NCBI GenBank assembly: GCA_963977415.1
Contig: CAXBOS010000009.1
Coordinates: forward strand, 82,602-146,601
Origin: Croceimicrobium sp963977415
GTDB taxonomy: Bacteria; Bacteroidota; Bacteroidia; Flavobacteriales; Schleiferiaceae
DNA: 64,000 nucleotides
Reading direction: 5' to 3'
A program made the position numbers and the translations under genes. Positions 56,596 to 64,000 of the stretch are shown here, one piece after another. A model generated the notes under the pieces. The model was not told the origin of the DNA. It ran no database searches and saw only the letters and a list, made by a program, of their open reading frames with translations. How positions within the stretch are numbered: position 1 is the stretch's first letter; every line of letters starts with the position of its first letter.

Positions 56596-56630
56596 ACAAA
56601 CAAAGCGGCTGTTTAGGCCGCTTTGTAATT
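56596..56630. terminator. Bidirectional terminator between convergent genes
   Basis: Perfect 9-bp stem CAAAGCGGC / GCCGCTTTG with a 7-base loop. T-rich on the right (TAATTTTT) and A-rich on the left (AAACAAA), so it can serve the transporter and the dipeptidase. Confidence 0.85.
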
Positions 56631-56704
56631 TTTGGTTTATTTAAATTGTCCCGCTTTCGCTAGATGCTTTATTAATTAGAATTTTCGTTCTAAAGCGAAG
56701 CTTA

Positions 56705-58090
56705 TTACTTATTCTCCCGAAAATGTTTAAAGAACAATGGAATAGTTTCAATGCCTTTGTAATAGTTAAACAAGCCGTAGTGCTCATTAGGAGAATGAAT
56801 GGCATCACTATCCAAGCCGAAGCCCATTAAGATGGATTTCAATCCTAATTTTTGCTCAAATAGTGCAACAATCGGAATACTGCCACCACTGCGCACCGGT
56901 ACGGGGGTTTTGCCAAAGCTTTCTTCCATAGCTCTGCTAGCCGCACGGTAGCCTGGATCGTCGGTGGGTGAAACATAAGGTAAGCCACCATGGTGAGGGC
57001 TTACTTCCACTTTAACGGCGGAAGGTGCAATTTTCTCAAAATGCTCTTGGAAGAGCTTAGTGATTTTGTCTGGATCTTGATGCGGTACTAAGCGCATAGA
57101 GATTTTGGCTTTCGCCCATGATGGGATTACTGTTTTAGCGCCTTCGCCCATGTAACCGCCCCAAATGCCATTTACATCAAGAGTAGGGCGTATCGAAGCT
57201 CTTTCGGGAGTACTGTAACCTAATTCTCCGTAAACGTCGCTTAAATCGAGGGCTTGTTTGTAATTCTCTAAACTGAAAGGCGCCTTAGACATGGCCTCTC
57301 TTTCTTCTTCACTCAATTCTTGCACATCTTCGTAAAAATGTGGAATAGTAATATGATTGTTATCGTCTTGTAGACTAGCAATCATTTTATTTAAAACGTT
57401 AATGGGGTTCGCTACTGCTCCGCCGTAAAGGCCTGAGTGTAAATCGCGATTAGGACCGGTAACTTTTACTTCTACATAGCTTAAGCCGCGTAAGCCCGTG
57501 GTAATACTAGGTACATCGTTTGCTAGCATACCGGTGTCGGAAATTAAAATCACATCTGCGCTAAGCTTCTCCACATTGCGATCTACAAACCAAGCGAGGT
57601 TTTCAGAGCCCACCTCTTCTTCGCCCTCAATCATAAATTTCACGTTACAGGCAAGGGTGTTGGTAGCATTCATAACCTCGAGGGCTTTTACATGCATAAA
57701 CATCTGTCCTTTATCATCGCAGGCACCACGGGCGAAAATTGCGCCGTCGGGGTGTTTATCTGTTTTGCGAATAACAGGCTCAAAAGGCTTAGTAGTCCAA
57801 AGCTCTAATGGATCGGGTGGTTGCACATCGTAGTGACCATAAATAAGAACGGTTGGTAAACTTGGGTCTACAATTTTTTCGGCATAAACAATCGGGTAAC
57901 CAGGTGTAGGGCAGATTTCTACCTTTTCTGCTCCAGCAGATTTTAAACTTTCCGCTACTACTTCCGCCGCTTTCATTACATCGCCTTTGTAGGCGCTGTC
58001 GGCAGAAATACTAGGAATACGTAATAGCGTGAAGAGTTCTTCTACGAAGCGCTCCTTATTTTTTTGGATATAGTCTTTTTGAGAGGACAT
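56705..58090 (-). CDS. M20-family metallodipeptidase
   Basis: A 461-residue cytosolic zinc peptidase. LIYGHYDVQPPDPLELW supplies a zinc His and Asp, GACDDKGQ the bridging Asp, and IEGEEEVGS the catalytic Glu-Glu pair. A dimerisation lid lies at about 205-330. It resembles the Bacteroidota dipeptidases close to carnosine dipeptidase/DapE. It is monocistronic, with its own promoter 22 bases before the ATG and a terminator downstream. Confidence 0.9.
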   Translation of the reverse strand: MSSQKDYIQKNKERFVEELFTLLRIPSISADSAYKGDVMKAAEVVAESLKSAGAEKVEICPTPGYPIVYAEKIVDPSLPTVLIYGHYDVQPPDPLELWTTKPFEPVIRKTDKHPDGAIFARGACDDKGQMFMHVKALEVMNATNTLACNVKFMIEGEEEVGSENLAWFVDRNVEKLSADVILISDTGMLANDVPSITTGLRGLSYVEVKVTGPNRDLHSGLYGGAVANPINVLNKMIASLQDDNNHITIPHFYEDVQELSEEEREAMSKAPFSLENYKQALDLSDVYGELGYSTPERASIRPTLDVNGIWGGYMGEGAKTVIPSWAKAKISMRLVPHQDPDKITKLFQEHFEKIAPSAVKVEVSPHHGGLPYVSPTDDPGYRAASRAMEESFGKTPVPVRSGGSIPIVALFEQKLGLKSILMGFGLDSDAIHSPNEHYGLFNYYKGIETIPLFFKHFRENK

Positions 58091-58111
58091 AGTAAAATTT
58101 GTGATTTAGCC

Positions 58112-58119
58112 CAAAGGTA
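58112..58119 (-). promoter_or_regulatory. -7 element for the dipeptidase
   Basis: Minus-strand TACCTTTG matches TAnnTTTG 22 bases before the ATG. Confidence 0.55.
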
Positions 58120-58205
58120 AGAATGATTTCGGCTGAGCTAAAGGATAGGCGGCTATAATTCTAGCTCCTTTTGGAACTTTTTGAAATTATGGTAATGCGT
58201 ACTCT

Positions 58206-59087
58206 TTAAGCGAGCAGAACCAAGCTGAGAATTCCACCAATAATTAATAATCGGTAAAGGTAATTGAGGTAATGAAAGTGTTCACGCTTCTCGGCGAAAG
58301 CCAAAAGACCGGCGCTAAAAAAGAGACCGGCTAAACCAAAAATAAGGAAGTAGCCAATTCCGCTAAAGCCTACTTTGTAAAAAATAAGAGAAGCGGGAAT
58401 CAATCCCGAAAAGGTAAAAAAAGCAATGAGCCACTTGGTGCGCTTTAATCCTAAGGTTACAGGCAGAGTAGGGTAGCCAACAATCACATCTCCTTTAAGG
58501 GCCTCAAGGTCTTTTACAATTTCACGAATGAAGATAACCAAGAGTAAGAAGCTTACGTAGGTAAGAATTAAAAGGTCTTCGAGACGGAAGTAAAGGAAGA
58601 TGGCAAAAAATGGGGTAATGCTTAAAAGGGCCGCCATCATATTGCCAATGAAGGTAATTTTTTTGAGTTTATGCGAGTAAAACCAGAGGCTAAAGTTATA
58701 GGCCCCGAAGAAGAGAAATACGTTTAAGCTGGCGCTATAAGCTAAGATAAGGCTAGTGAAAGTGAAAACAAAATACAGTCGCAGCGCGGTACTTTGCTTT
58801 AAGATTTTCTCATAAAAGGTTTTTTTGGGCCTATTGATGAGGTCTTTTTCTAAATCGTAAAAATTATTAATAATGTATCCGGCCGCGACCGAAAAAAGGG
58901 AGGCAAATACGATGAAATGCACTTTGGGGTCTAAAAGATAGCCTCGCCAATGTTGCGGTTGGTTGAGTACAAATATGACCGTTAGGTATTGCGCTAAGGC
59001 TAAGAAAAAAATGTTGTACCAGCGAACTAGGGAAAGTAGGGCTGATAGCTTGTAGATTTGGATCTTATCACGCCGCCGCAGTGCCAA
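58206..59087 (-). CDS. UbiA-family prenyltransferase, likely geranylgeranylglycerol-phosphate type
   Basis: A 293-residue membrane prenyltransferase with about eight helices. The first metal motif is NNFYDLEKDLINRP and the second REIVKDLEALKGD. This resembles the group annotated as geranylgeranylglycerol-phosphate geranylgeranyltransferase, but the acceptor cannot be read from sequence. It follows mevalonate kinase by three bases, so its isoprenoid donor is made by its neighbours. The only usable start is a TTG (59087); the first helix follows at about 20. Confidence 0.82.
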   Translation of the reverse strand: MALRRRDKIQIYKLSALLSLVRWYNIFFLALAQYLTVIFVLNQPQHWRGYLLDPKVHFIVFASLFSVAAGYIINNFYDLEKDLINRPKKTFYEKILKQSTALRLYFVFTFTSLILAYSASLNVFLFFGAYNFSLWFYSHKLKKITFIGNMMAALLSITPFFAIFLYFRLEDLLILTYVSFLLLVIFIREIVKDLEALKGDVIVGYPTLPVTLGLKRTKWLIAFFTFSGLIPASLIFYKVGFSGIGYFLIFGLAGLFFSAGLLAFAEKREHFHYLNYLYRLLIIGGILSLVLLA

Positions 59088-59090
59088 AAC

Positions 59091-60029
59091 TTAGAGACGG
59101 TAAATAAGCTCCGTTTCATAGTCTTTTAAAAGCTCTTGGGCTTTTTCGTAATCGGCGGTAAAGCCTAATACAAAGCCACCTCCGCCGCTACCGCAAAGTT
59201 TGAGGTAATAGGCATTGGTTTCAAAACCTTGCTGCCATAAGTCCTTCACGCTGTGAGGAATCATGGGGGTAAAGTTTTCGAAAACTAAATGACTCAATTT
59301 CTTTAAATTATTGAAAAGTGGCTTGGTGTCACCTTTTAAGAAAGCCGCAATACAAGCGTCGTTGTATTTGGTAAACTGTTCTTTCATAACGGTGCGGAAG
59401 CCTTCCTGCTTCATCTTTTCCATAAAGATGTTTACCATGGGTTGGGTTTCACCCGGAGCACCACTGTTTACTAGAAAAATAGCGCCCTTACCATCGGCTC
59501 TATTTGGGATGCTAACGGTGCCTAATTCATCTTTCGAGTGAATAAGCACAGGAAGCTGTAAATAGCAAATTAGCGGATCAAGCCCAGAGCTTTTGCCGTG
59601 GAAATAAGATTCCATTTGTCCTAAAATCTTTTTTAGCTTTTGGATGTTCTCCTTGCTAATATCCGCTTCAGGATCAATGCGGTTAAGAGCATAACGATCG
59701 TAAATAGCAGCACATAAAGCGCCGCTGCTTCCTACGCCATAACCTTCGGGAATGGAACTGTCGAAATAAAAACCATCAGCGATATCGGCCTTAAAGGCGG
59801 ATAAATTTAAAGGAGCTATAATTTCGCCACTTTCCTGAAGATTTTCTAAATGCTGGTAATATTTAGCGAGGCTGGCATTGGATTTCTCTGCAAAGCCACT
59901 TAAGCTCTCGGCCTGTTTAAAGGCACCTTGATAATAATTGTAAGGAACAGAAAGACCCTTGGAATCGTTTATGATGCCGTACTCTCCGAAGAGTAGAATC
60001 TTAGCGTAGTAAAACGGATTACTTTTCAT
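59091..60029 (-). CDS. mvk: Mevalonate kinase (GHMP kinase)
   Basis: The ATG at 60029 gives 312 residues; it overlaps the end of mvaD by four bases (ATGA). N-terminal YYAKILLFGEYGII and the ATP loop PEGYGVGSSGALCAAI are the GHMP motifs; near the C-terminus KLCGSGGGGFVLGFT forms the third. It phosphorylates mevalonate, using an Asp-Lys pair typical of the family (FHGKSSGLDPLICY). Its position between mvaD and the prenyltransferase supports the substrate assignment. Confidence 0.87.
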   Translation of the reverse strand: MKSNPFYYAKILLFGEYGIINDSKGLSVPYNYYQGAFKQAESLSGFAEKSNASLAKYYQHLENLQESGEIIAPLNLSAFKADIADGFYFDSSIPEGYGVGSSGALCAAIYDRYALNRIDPEADISKENIQKLKKILGQMESYFHGKSSGLDPLICYLQLPVLIHSKDELGTVSIPNRADGKGAIFLVNSGAPGETQPMVNIFMEKMKQEGFRTVMKEQFTKYNDACIAAFLKGDTKPLFNNLKKLSHLVFENFTPMIPHSVKDLWQQGFETNAYYLKLCGSGGGGFVLGFTADYEKAQELLKDYETELIYRL

Positions 60030-61057
60030 AGTGAAATCTTTTCCGGACCATTGCCGACGCGGTCGCAAATATACTCCCCGTTTTTTAAATAAGGGGTAAT
60101 AATTCGTTTAACGAAGTCTAGTACCTTTTGTTCGAAAGCTTTAGGAAAGAGAAGATGCACGTTGGCACCCGCGTCTAGGGTAAAGTAGGCGGGTATATTA
60201 GTTTCTTTACGGAAGGCCCAAATCGCTTCGATTATCTGCAAAGTGTTGGGCTTCATTAATATGAAATAGGGATTAGAGCTCATCATCATGGCGTGGAGCG
60301 TTAAGGCTTCGCTTTCTACCAAAGTGCCAAAAGCACTCAAATCACCGCTTTTTAATATGCTTAAAAGCTCCTCTAAATTGCGATGGGCTTGCTTGAATCG
60401 TTCTTTTGCAAAGGGATGGTTATTCATTAAACCATGCCCCGCTGTACTACTAACTTGTTTTTGTCCCTTTTCCACTAATAGTATACAATCGCAGAAATCT
60501 TGGAAGACCGCTGCCACTTCACCTTGGTAGGGAATGCCGTATTCATCGCTACTTTCAGGGATGCCTGAAAATTCGCCCCATTGCCCTAGTGGACCATAAA
60601 GGGAACGACTAGCAGAACCAGAACCTAGGCGGGCCCACTCACTAGCTTTGCGATGGAAGTCTAATTCTTTTATTTTCCCTAATTCGCTGCGGAGGTCTAG
60701 CAGGCATAAAGCTAAAGCACTCATGCCACTGGCACTGCTGGCAATGCCGCTACTGTGGGGGAAACTATTGTGGGTTTCAATTTTTAGTTTCTTCCCTCGC
60801 AAGGGCCCGAGCTCACCTTTAATGCGCTCGAGGAATTGCTGCACTTTGCCTTTAAAGTCGGGCTTTAATTCGCCGTCTAAATAAAGGTCAAAATCAATAT
60901 CGTCATGGCCGCTTTCGCCCATCACACTTACCGTAGTTTGGGTGTAAGAGGCACTAAGCGTAAAGCTTAGGCTAGGATTCGCCGGAATTTGATTTGCGTA
61001 TTTACCCCAGTATTTAACCAGTGCGATATTGGATGGACTGCGCCAGGTGCTTTGCAT
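60026..61057 (-). CDS. mvaD: Diphosphomevalonate decarboxylase
   Basis: A 343-residue GHMP-fold enzyme that turns mevalonate diphosphate into isopentenyl diphosphate with ATP. SPSNIALVKYWGKYA and SFPHSSGIASSASGMSALA are the substrate and ATP motifs, and TLDAGANVHLLFP contains the catalytic Asp. It implies that this organism makes isoprenoids by mevalonate. It overlaps the kinase gene by four bases and lies 54 bases after fabD. Confidence 0.93.
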   Translation of the reverse strand: MQSTWRSPSNIALVKYWGKYANQIPANPSLSFTLSASYTQTTVSVMGESGHDDIDFDLYLDGELKPDFKGKVQQFLERIKGELGPLRGKKLKIETHNSFPHSSGIASSASGMSALALCLLDLRSELGKIKELDFHRKASEWARLGSGSASRSLYGPLGQWGEFSGIPESSDEYGIPYQGEVAAVFQDFCDCILLVEKGQKQVSSTAGHGLMNNHPFAKERFKQAHRNLEELLSILKSGDLSAFGTLVESEALTLHAMMMSSNPYFILMKPNTLQIIEAIWAFRKETNIPAYFTLDAGANVHLLFPKAFEQKVLDFVKRIITPYLKNGEYICDRVGNGPEKISL

Positions 61058-61111
61058 AATGCTAATTTGATAGGCTCTTAACCCTAGCTAAGAGTAATGG
61101 TTCTAATTATT

Positions 61112-61996
61112 TTATTCGCCCGCTTCTGCGCTTCTTGCGGAAGCTTCACGATCGATCTTTTTAACCAAACCTTGTAAAACCTTTCCAGGACCTACTTCAA
61201 TAAATTCGGTCACGCCATCGGTAATCATGTTTTGCACGCTTTGCGTCCATTTTACCGGAGAAGTTAATTGCTGGATGAGGTTGGATTTAATTTCCTCTGG
61301 ATCGGAAATAGCCGTGGTGCTTACGTTTTGGTAAACTGGGCAAATTGGGTTTTTAAACTCAGTATTCGCAATCGCTTGGGCGAGGCGCTCTTCTGCGGGT
61401 TTCATTAAAGGCGAGTGGAAGGCACCACCCACTGGTAAAATTAAAGCTCTTTTTGCTCCAGCCGCTTTCATGTTTTCACAAGCCAGTTTTACCGCTTCTA
61501 AAGCGCCTGAGATAACTAATTGTCCGGGGCAATTATAATTAGCTGCAACTACCACCCCTTCGGTTTCGGCGCAAATGCGTTCTACTTCTTCGTCGGCTAA
61601 GCCTAAAACGGCGGCCATGGTAGAGGGTTCTGCTTCACAAGCATCTTGCATCGCTAGGGCACGCTCACTCACTAATTTCAACCCATCTGCGAAAGCGAGA
61701 GTACCATTAGCTACTAAGGCCGAAAGTTCGCCTAAAGAATGCCCCGCCACCATATCGGGTTGGAAATTCCCCAAGGTTTTTGCTAAAATCACCGAGTGCA
61801 GAAATACGGCCGGTTGGGTAACCTTAGTTTCCTTTAAATCTTCGGCACTGCCTTCAAACATGATGTCGGTAATGCGGAAGCCCAATATGGAATTGGCTTC
61901 TTCGAAAAGTTCTTTGGCTAGGGGATAGTTTTCGTATAAATCTTTACCCATGCCAGTAAACTGGGCACCTTGTCCGGGAAATACGTATGCTTTCAT
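61112..61996 (-). CDS. fabD: Malonyl-CoA:ACP transacylase FabD
   Basis: A 294-residue transacylase that loads malonate on acyl carrier protein. FPGQGAQFTGMGKDLY, the nucleophile Ser in GHSLGELSAL, the Arg in SERALAMQ and the His in GGAFHSPLM are all present. It lies 46 bases after queD and 54 bases before mvaD on the same strand. With no terminator between them it may share the queD promoter. No other fab genes are here. Confidence 0.95.
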   Translation of the reverse strand: MKAYVFPGQGAQFTGMGKDLYENYPLAKELFEEANSILGFRITDIMFEGSAEDLKETKVTQPAVFLHSVILAKTLGNFQPDMVAGHSLGELSALVANGTLAFADGLKLVSERALAMQDACEAEPSTMAAVLGLADEEVERICAETEGVVVAANYNCPGQLVISGALEAVKLACENMKAAGAKRALILPVGGAFHSPLMKPAEERLAQAIANTEFKNPICPVYQNVSTTAISDPEEIKSNLIQQLTSPVKWTQSVQNMITDGVTEFIEVGPGKVLQGLVKKIDREASARSAEAGE

Positions 61997-62042
61997 AGAA
62001 ATGATGTGTTGGTTCTTAGGGCTAATTTAGCCGCAATTAGTA

Positions 62043-62453
62043 TTAGCCGAAATATTCTACGGCGTTATTAATGGTTTCTTCCAGGCGAATGCGATGCAGC
62101 TGGCACTTATGCTCGGCGATGGCCGGCGCCAAGATTTTCCATATTTCTTCTGCTAAAACTTCGGTGCTGGTAAATTTGCCACGCATGAAATCCACGTCGT
62201 GGTTGAGGTTGGCGTGATCGAGTTTGCTAATTACCAAGTTTTGGATAATCTTTTTAAGATCTACCAAGTTCATCACAAAGCCGGTGTCGGGGTTGATTTC
62301 TCCCTTCACGGTAACTACTAAAGTGAAGTTATGGCCGTGGAAATTTTTATTGGCGCATTTGCCAAAAACGGCATCGTTTTGCTCAACAGTCCAATTGGGA
62401 TTGTATAATTGATGCGCGGCACTAAAGCGCTCTTTTCTTTCGATGTAGATCAT
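62043..62453 (-). CDS. queD: 6-carboxytetrahydropterin synthase QueD / pyruvoyltetrahydropterin synthase
   Basis: A 136-residue zinc enzyme of queuosine and pterin synthesis. Zinc histidines are in SAAHQLYN and KNFHGHNF, with the catalytic Cys in GKCANKNFHG; HANLNHDVDF and the C-terminal Glu in RLEET complete the site. QueD and the true pterin synthase cannot be separated by motif alone, but queG in this window favours the queuosine role. Confidence 0.87.
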   Translation of the reverse strand: MIYIERKERFSAAHQLYNPNWTVEQNDAVFGKCANKNFHGHNFTLVVTVKGEINPDTGFVMNLVDLKKIIQNLVISKLDHANLNHDVDFMRGKFTSTEVLAEEIWKILAPAIAEHKCQLHRIRLEETINNAVEYFG

Positions 62454-62474
62454 AGCCTAGGGCGAAAATTTCGG

Positions 62475-62482
62475 CAAAGATA
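62475..62482 (-). promoter_or_regulatory. -7 element for queD and possibly the following minus-strand genes
   Basis: Minus-strand TATCTTTG matches TAnnTTTG 22 bases before the queD ATG. Confidence 0.55.
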
Positions 62483-62502
62483 GTTAATGAAAATCGGCTG
62501 TA

Positions 62503-62835
62503 TTAATGCAGCTTGTTATTGTTTTGATGGCGATCGTGGTCTCTTTTGGTTTTGATCTCCATCTTTTTATCAAAGGCGGCTTGCAGGTCGGTACCGGTTT
62601 GGTTGGCGAGGCAAAGCACCACAAAAAGCACATCTGCTAATTCTTCCCCCAGGTCTTTGGCTTTATCACTTTCCTTTTCGCTTTGTTCGCCGTAACGACG
62701 AGCGATGATACGGGCCACTTCGCCTACTTCTTCTGTAAGCTGGGCCATATTGGTAAGTTCGTTAAAATAACGTACCCCGTGATTTTGAATCCAATCGTCT
62801 ACGATGCTTTGAAGCGCTTTTATATCTGCTGCCAT
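62503..62835 (-). CDS. MazG-like nucleotide pyrophosphohydrolase
   Basis: A 110-residue all-alpha NTP pyrophosphatase, length typical of the short MazG type. The metal-binding acids are in LTEEVGEVARIIARRYG and EELADVLFVVLCLANQTG. It probably cleans the nucleotide pool. It has its own promoter and ends 20 bases before the queD -7 element. Confidence 0.9.
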   Translation of the reverse strand: MAADIKALQSIVDDWIQNHGVRYFNELTNMAQLTEEVGEVARIIARRYGEQSEKESDKAKDLGEELADVLFVVLCLANQTGTDLQAAFDKKMEIKTKRDHDRHQNNNKLH

Positions 62836-62858
62836 GATGGTCTTTTTATTTGGAAAGG

Positions 62859-62866
62859 CAAAGCTA
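62859..62866 (-). promoter_or_regulatory. -7 element for the MazG-like gene
   Basis: Minus-strand TAGCTTTG matches TAnnTTTG 24 bases before the ATG. Confidence 0.5.
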
Positions 62867-63168
62867 GTAGAATTAAGGAGGATGGGAAGGGGGTTAGTGC
62901 TAATCGTTTTACAGTCTGCACTTTGCTTATTCTGCTTTGCGCTAGATGGGTTTGAAGCAACGATTCCTATTATGGCTCTTCAGCATTTTATTGACTAAAA
63001 GGAGATTGTGTTTTTAGCGCAGGGATGGGAAGATTACCTTTATGGGCAAGTTTGCTTTTAACTTAGTTGTTAGGATTTTGGAGCAGGGACAAACTCTAGC
63101 CCAAAGCAAAGTGATAATGGTGATTTAGTATTAACCATTTAAGAAAGAAGAAATTCAATTAATTTATT
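62867..63168. other. Gene-free divergent interval
   Basis: About 300 bases without a credible reading frame, repeat or hairpin that I recognise. It must hold the promoter of the following small gene, but no exact TAnnTTTG was found. Confidence 0.4.
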
Positions 63169-63534
63169 ATGTGGAAGAAAGCATTAATTTCAATTGTCTG
63201 TCTATTAGGTGTGCAGAATATGAATGGGCAAGTGATAGTCTTTTGTGGCAGAGTCAATTGTGTCAACGGTCAACTAAATGGGGTTCAATCTGCTGATTTA
63301 GATGAGGTTAAACAAAACAAAACCTTAATATCATTTGGGCAAGAAAAATGTACCGTAGAAGATCTGGTCTCCGTAGAATGGGTTGGTGAATTTATTAGGC
63401 GGAAGCACCTTAGTGAGAATGATTTCGAGATTCTAAAGATCATTCCTTTAAACGATCATCACGTTGCAGTAGCTGGCAAAACCGAAGAGATTTACAGCTA
63501 TTTTGAAATTATAAAACCAGCTCCTGAAGAATGA
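63169..63534 (+). CDS. Small secreted hypothetical protein
   Basis: A 121-residue protein that I do not recognise. It has a short signal peptide (ALISIVCLLGVQNMNGQ) and a mature part of about 100 residues beginning VIVFCGRVNCVNGQ, with a further Cys in EKCTVEDLVSVEW; the body looks alpha/beta and mildly acidic. Isolated, with no neighbour on the same strand to suggest a role. Confidence 0.6.
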   Translation: MWKKALISIVCLLGVQNMNGQVIVFCGRVNCVNGQLNGVQSADLDEVKQNKTLISFGQEKCTVEDLVSVEWVGEFIRRKHLSENDFEILKIIPLNDHHVAVAGKTEEIYSYFEIIKPAPEE

Positions 63535-64000
63535 TGGCTAGCGGGAGCATCTTTATTCGAGCCCAAGTGGCTTTATTTAAATAGGGATATTGAATCCTTT
63601 TTGATATTTGAAAATTGTATTCAGGCTCCTCTGTTGGCTAAGGCAGTCTTTTTACTTTTGTGAGGCACGGGTGAGAGGTTCACGATAACCATAAGGGTTC
63701 GAGGAGATGTAATGATATTATCGAACTACCCATGACATCTTTTTTAATGCATTGATTTTCAATGGATATCTCGCGAGAGAGTAAGCATTCTCAAGATATT
63801 TCAGACTCCTTTTTAGGATACGAACAGGTGTCCTCTTTCAGAGGAGTTCGTGAGCTCGTCGTTTCTCTCCTCGGTTGATCAAAAAAGAGGGAACCGAACG
63901 AAGTGAGCTCAGCCATTCCATGAAAAAGAAAATAGGGATGGTTATAAAAATCTAGGCTCCAATTCCTCATCCTTAAAACCTTCACAAAAAGTAAGCTCGG
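63535..64000. other. Gene-free right end with several inverted repeats
   Basis: No credible gene. It contains GTTCGA/TCGAAC arms (63697-63726), a 10-base palindrome TCTCGCGAGA (63769-63778), a bulged hairpin CGAAC...TCCTCT-TTC-AGAGGA-GTTCG (63821-63850), and a loose inverted pair with GAGCTC...CGTT...CGGTT arms at about 63852-63913. A 64-codon minus-strand frame here crosses these repeats. It may be a dispersed intergenic element cut by the window edge. Confidence 0.5.

Noticed and set aside
63791..63985. 64-codon minus-strand frame near the right end
   Set aside because: It crosses several inverted repeats, has no promoter or recognised domain, and is better explained as repeat sequence.
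1..64000. CRISPR arrays, tRNA, rRNA, prophage or toxin-antitoxin loci
   Set aside because: I looked for regular spaced repeats, tRNA-like folds, transposase motifs and small gene pairs and saw none that could be supported.

Overview
The window looks like a contiguous chromosomal segment of an aerobic Bacteroidota bacterium, probably order Flavobacteriales. The support is gene content: sprA (type IX secretion), proteins with type IX C-terminal sorting domains, alternative complex III (actABCDEF), Omp28-like proteins, a gcvH-vanZ-tonB run and a mevalonate pathway cluster. Thirteen genes or operons also carry an exact copy of the Bacteroidota -7 promoter element TAnnTTTG just upstream. I saw no rRNA, tRNA, CRISPR array, intact insertion sequence, prophage or classical defence island. 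The genus cannot be named from the sequence alone.

Layout: 0-3 kb (minus) is a tight operon of a receiver-only response regulator, a HEAT-repeat membrane protein and a processive family 2 glycosyltransferase, running off the left edge. 3.1-8.7 kb holds a sirtuin and rimP-nusA-infB. 9.0-20.9 kb holds a SPOR protein and, divergently, actABCDEF-coxB-coxA, a quinol-to-oxygen electron transfer operon. 20.9-22.9 kb is ruvB-queG. 23.3-28.7 kb is an envelope thiol/redox locus (TlpA-like thioredoxin, DUF6029-like outer membrane protein, two Omp28-like proteins). Two of its genes are interrupted, one by an in-frame TAG and one by a frameshift.

28.8-39.9 kb holds a type IX cargo protein, ruvA overlapping the very large sprA, then gcvH, vanZ and two tonB-like genes. 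40-45.2 kb holds cysQ and a second respiratory cluster (heme O synthase, two subunit III-type proteins, subunit IV, SCO, DUF420 protein, a small CxxC protein). It supplies the heme, copper and subunits missing from the act-cox operon. 45.3-56.4 kb holds a TolC/adaptor efflux pair, tsaB, a sensor kinase, a glycosyltransferase, a two-motif aspartyl protease, a DUF255 thioredoxin-fold protein and a phosphate transporter. 56.7-62.8 kb (minus) holds an M20 dipeptidase and queD-fabD-mvaD-mevalonate kinase-UbiA prenyltransferase, then a MazG-like gene. The right end is a small secreted hypothetical and a gene-free stretch full of inverted repeats.

Most of the window is ordinary core genome. The observations that deserve a second look are the two broken genes in the redox locus, strong hairpins inside the start of the sco and vanZ coding regions, an inverted repeat over the ctaB promoter, the regulator/HEAT/glycosyltransferase module, and a perfect 21-bp repeat shared by two intergenic regions. 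No database search was possible, so all names rest on motif and context recognition.
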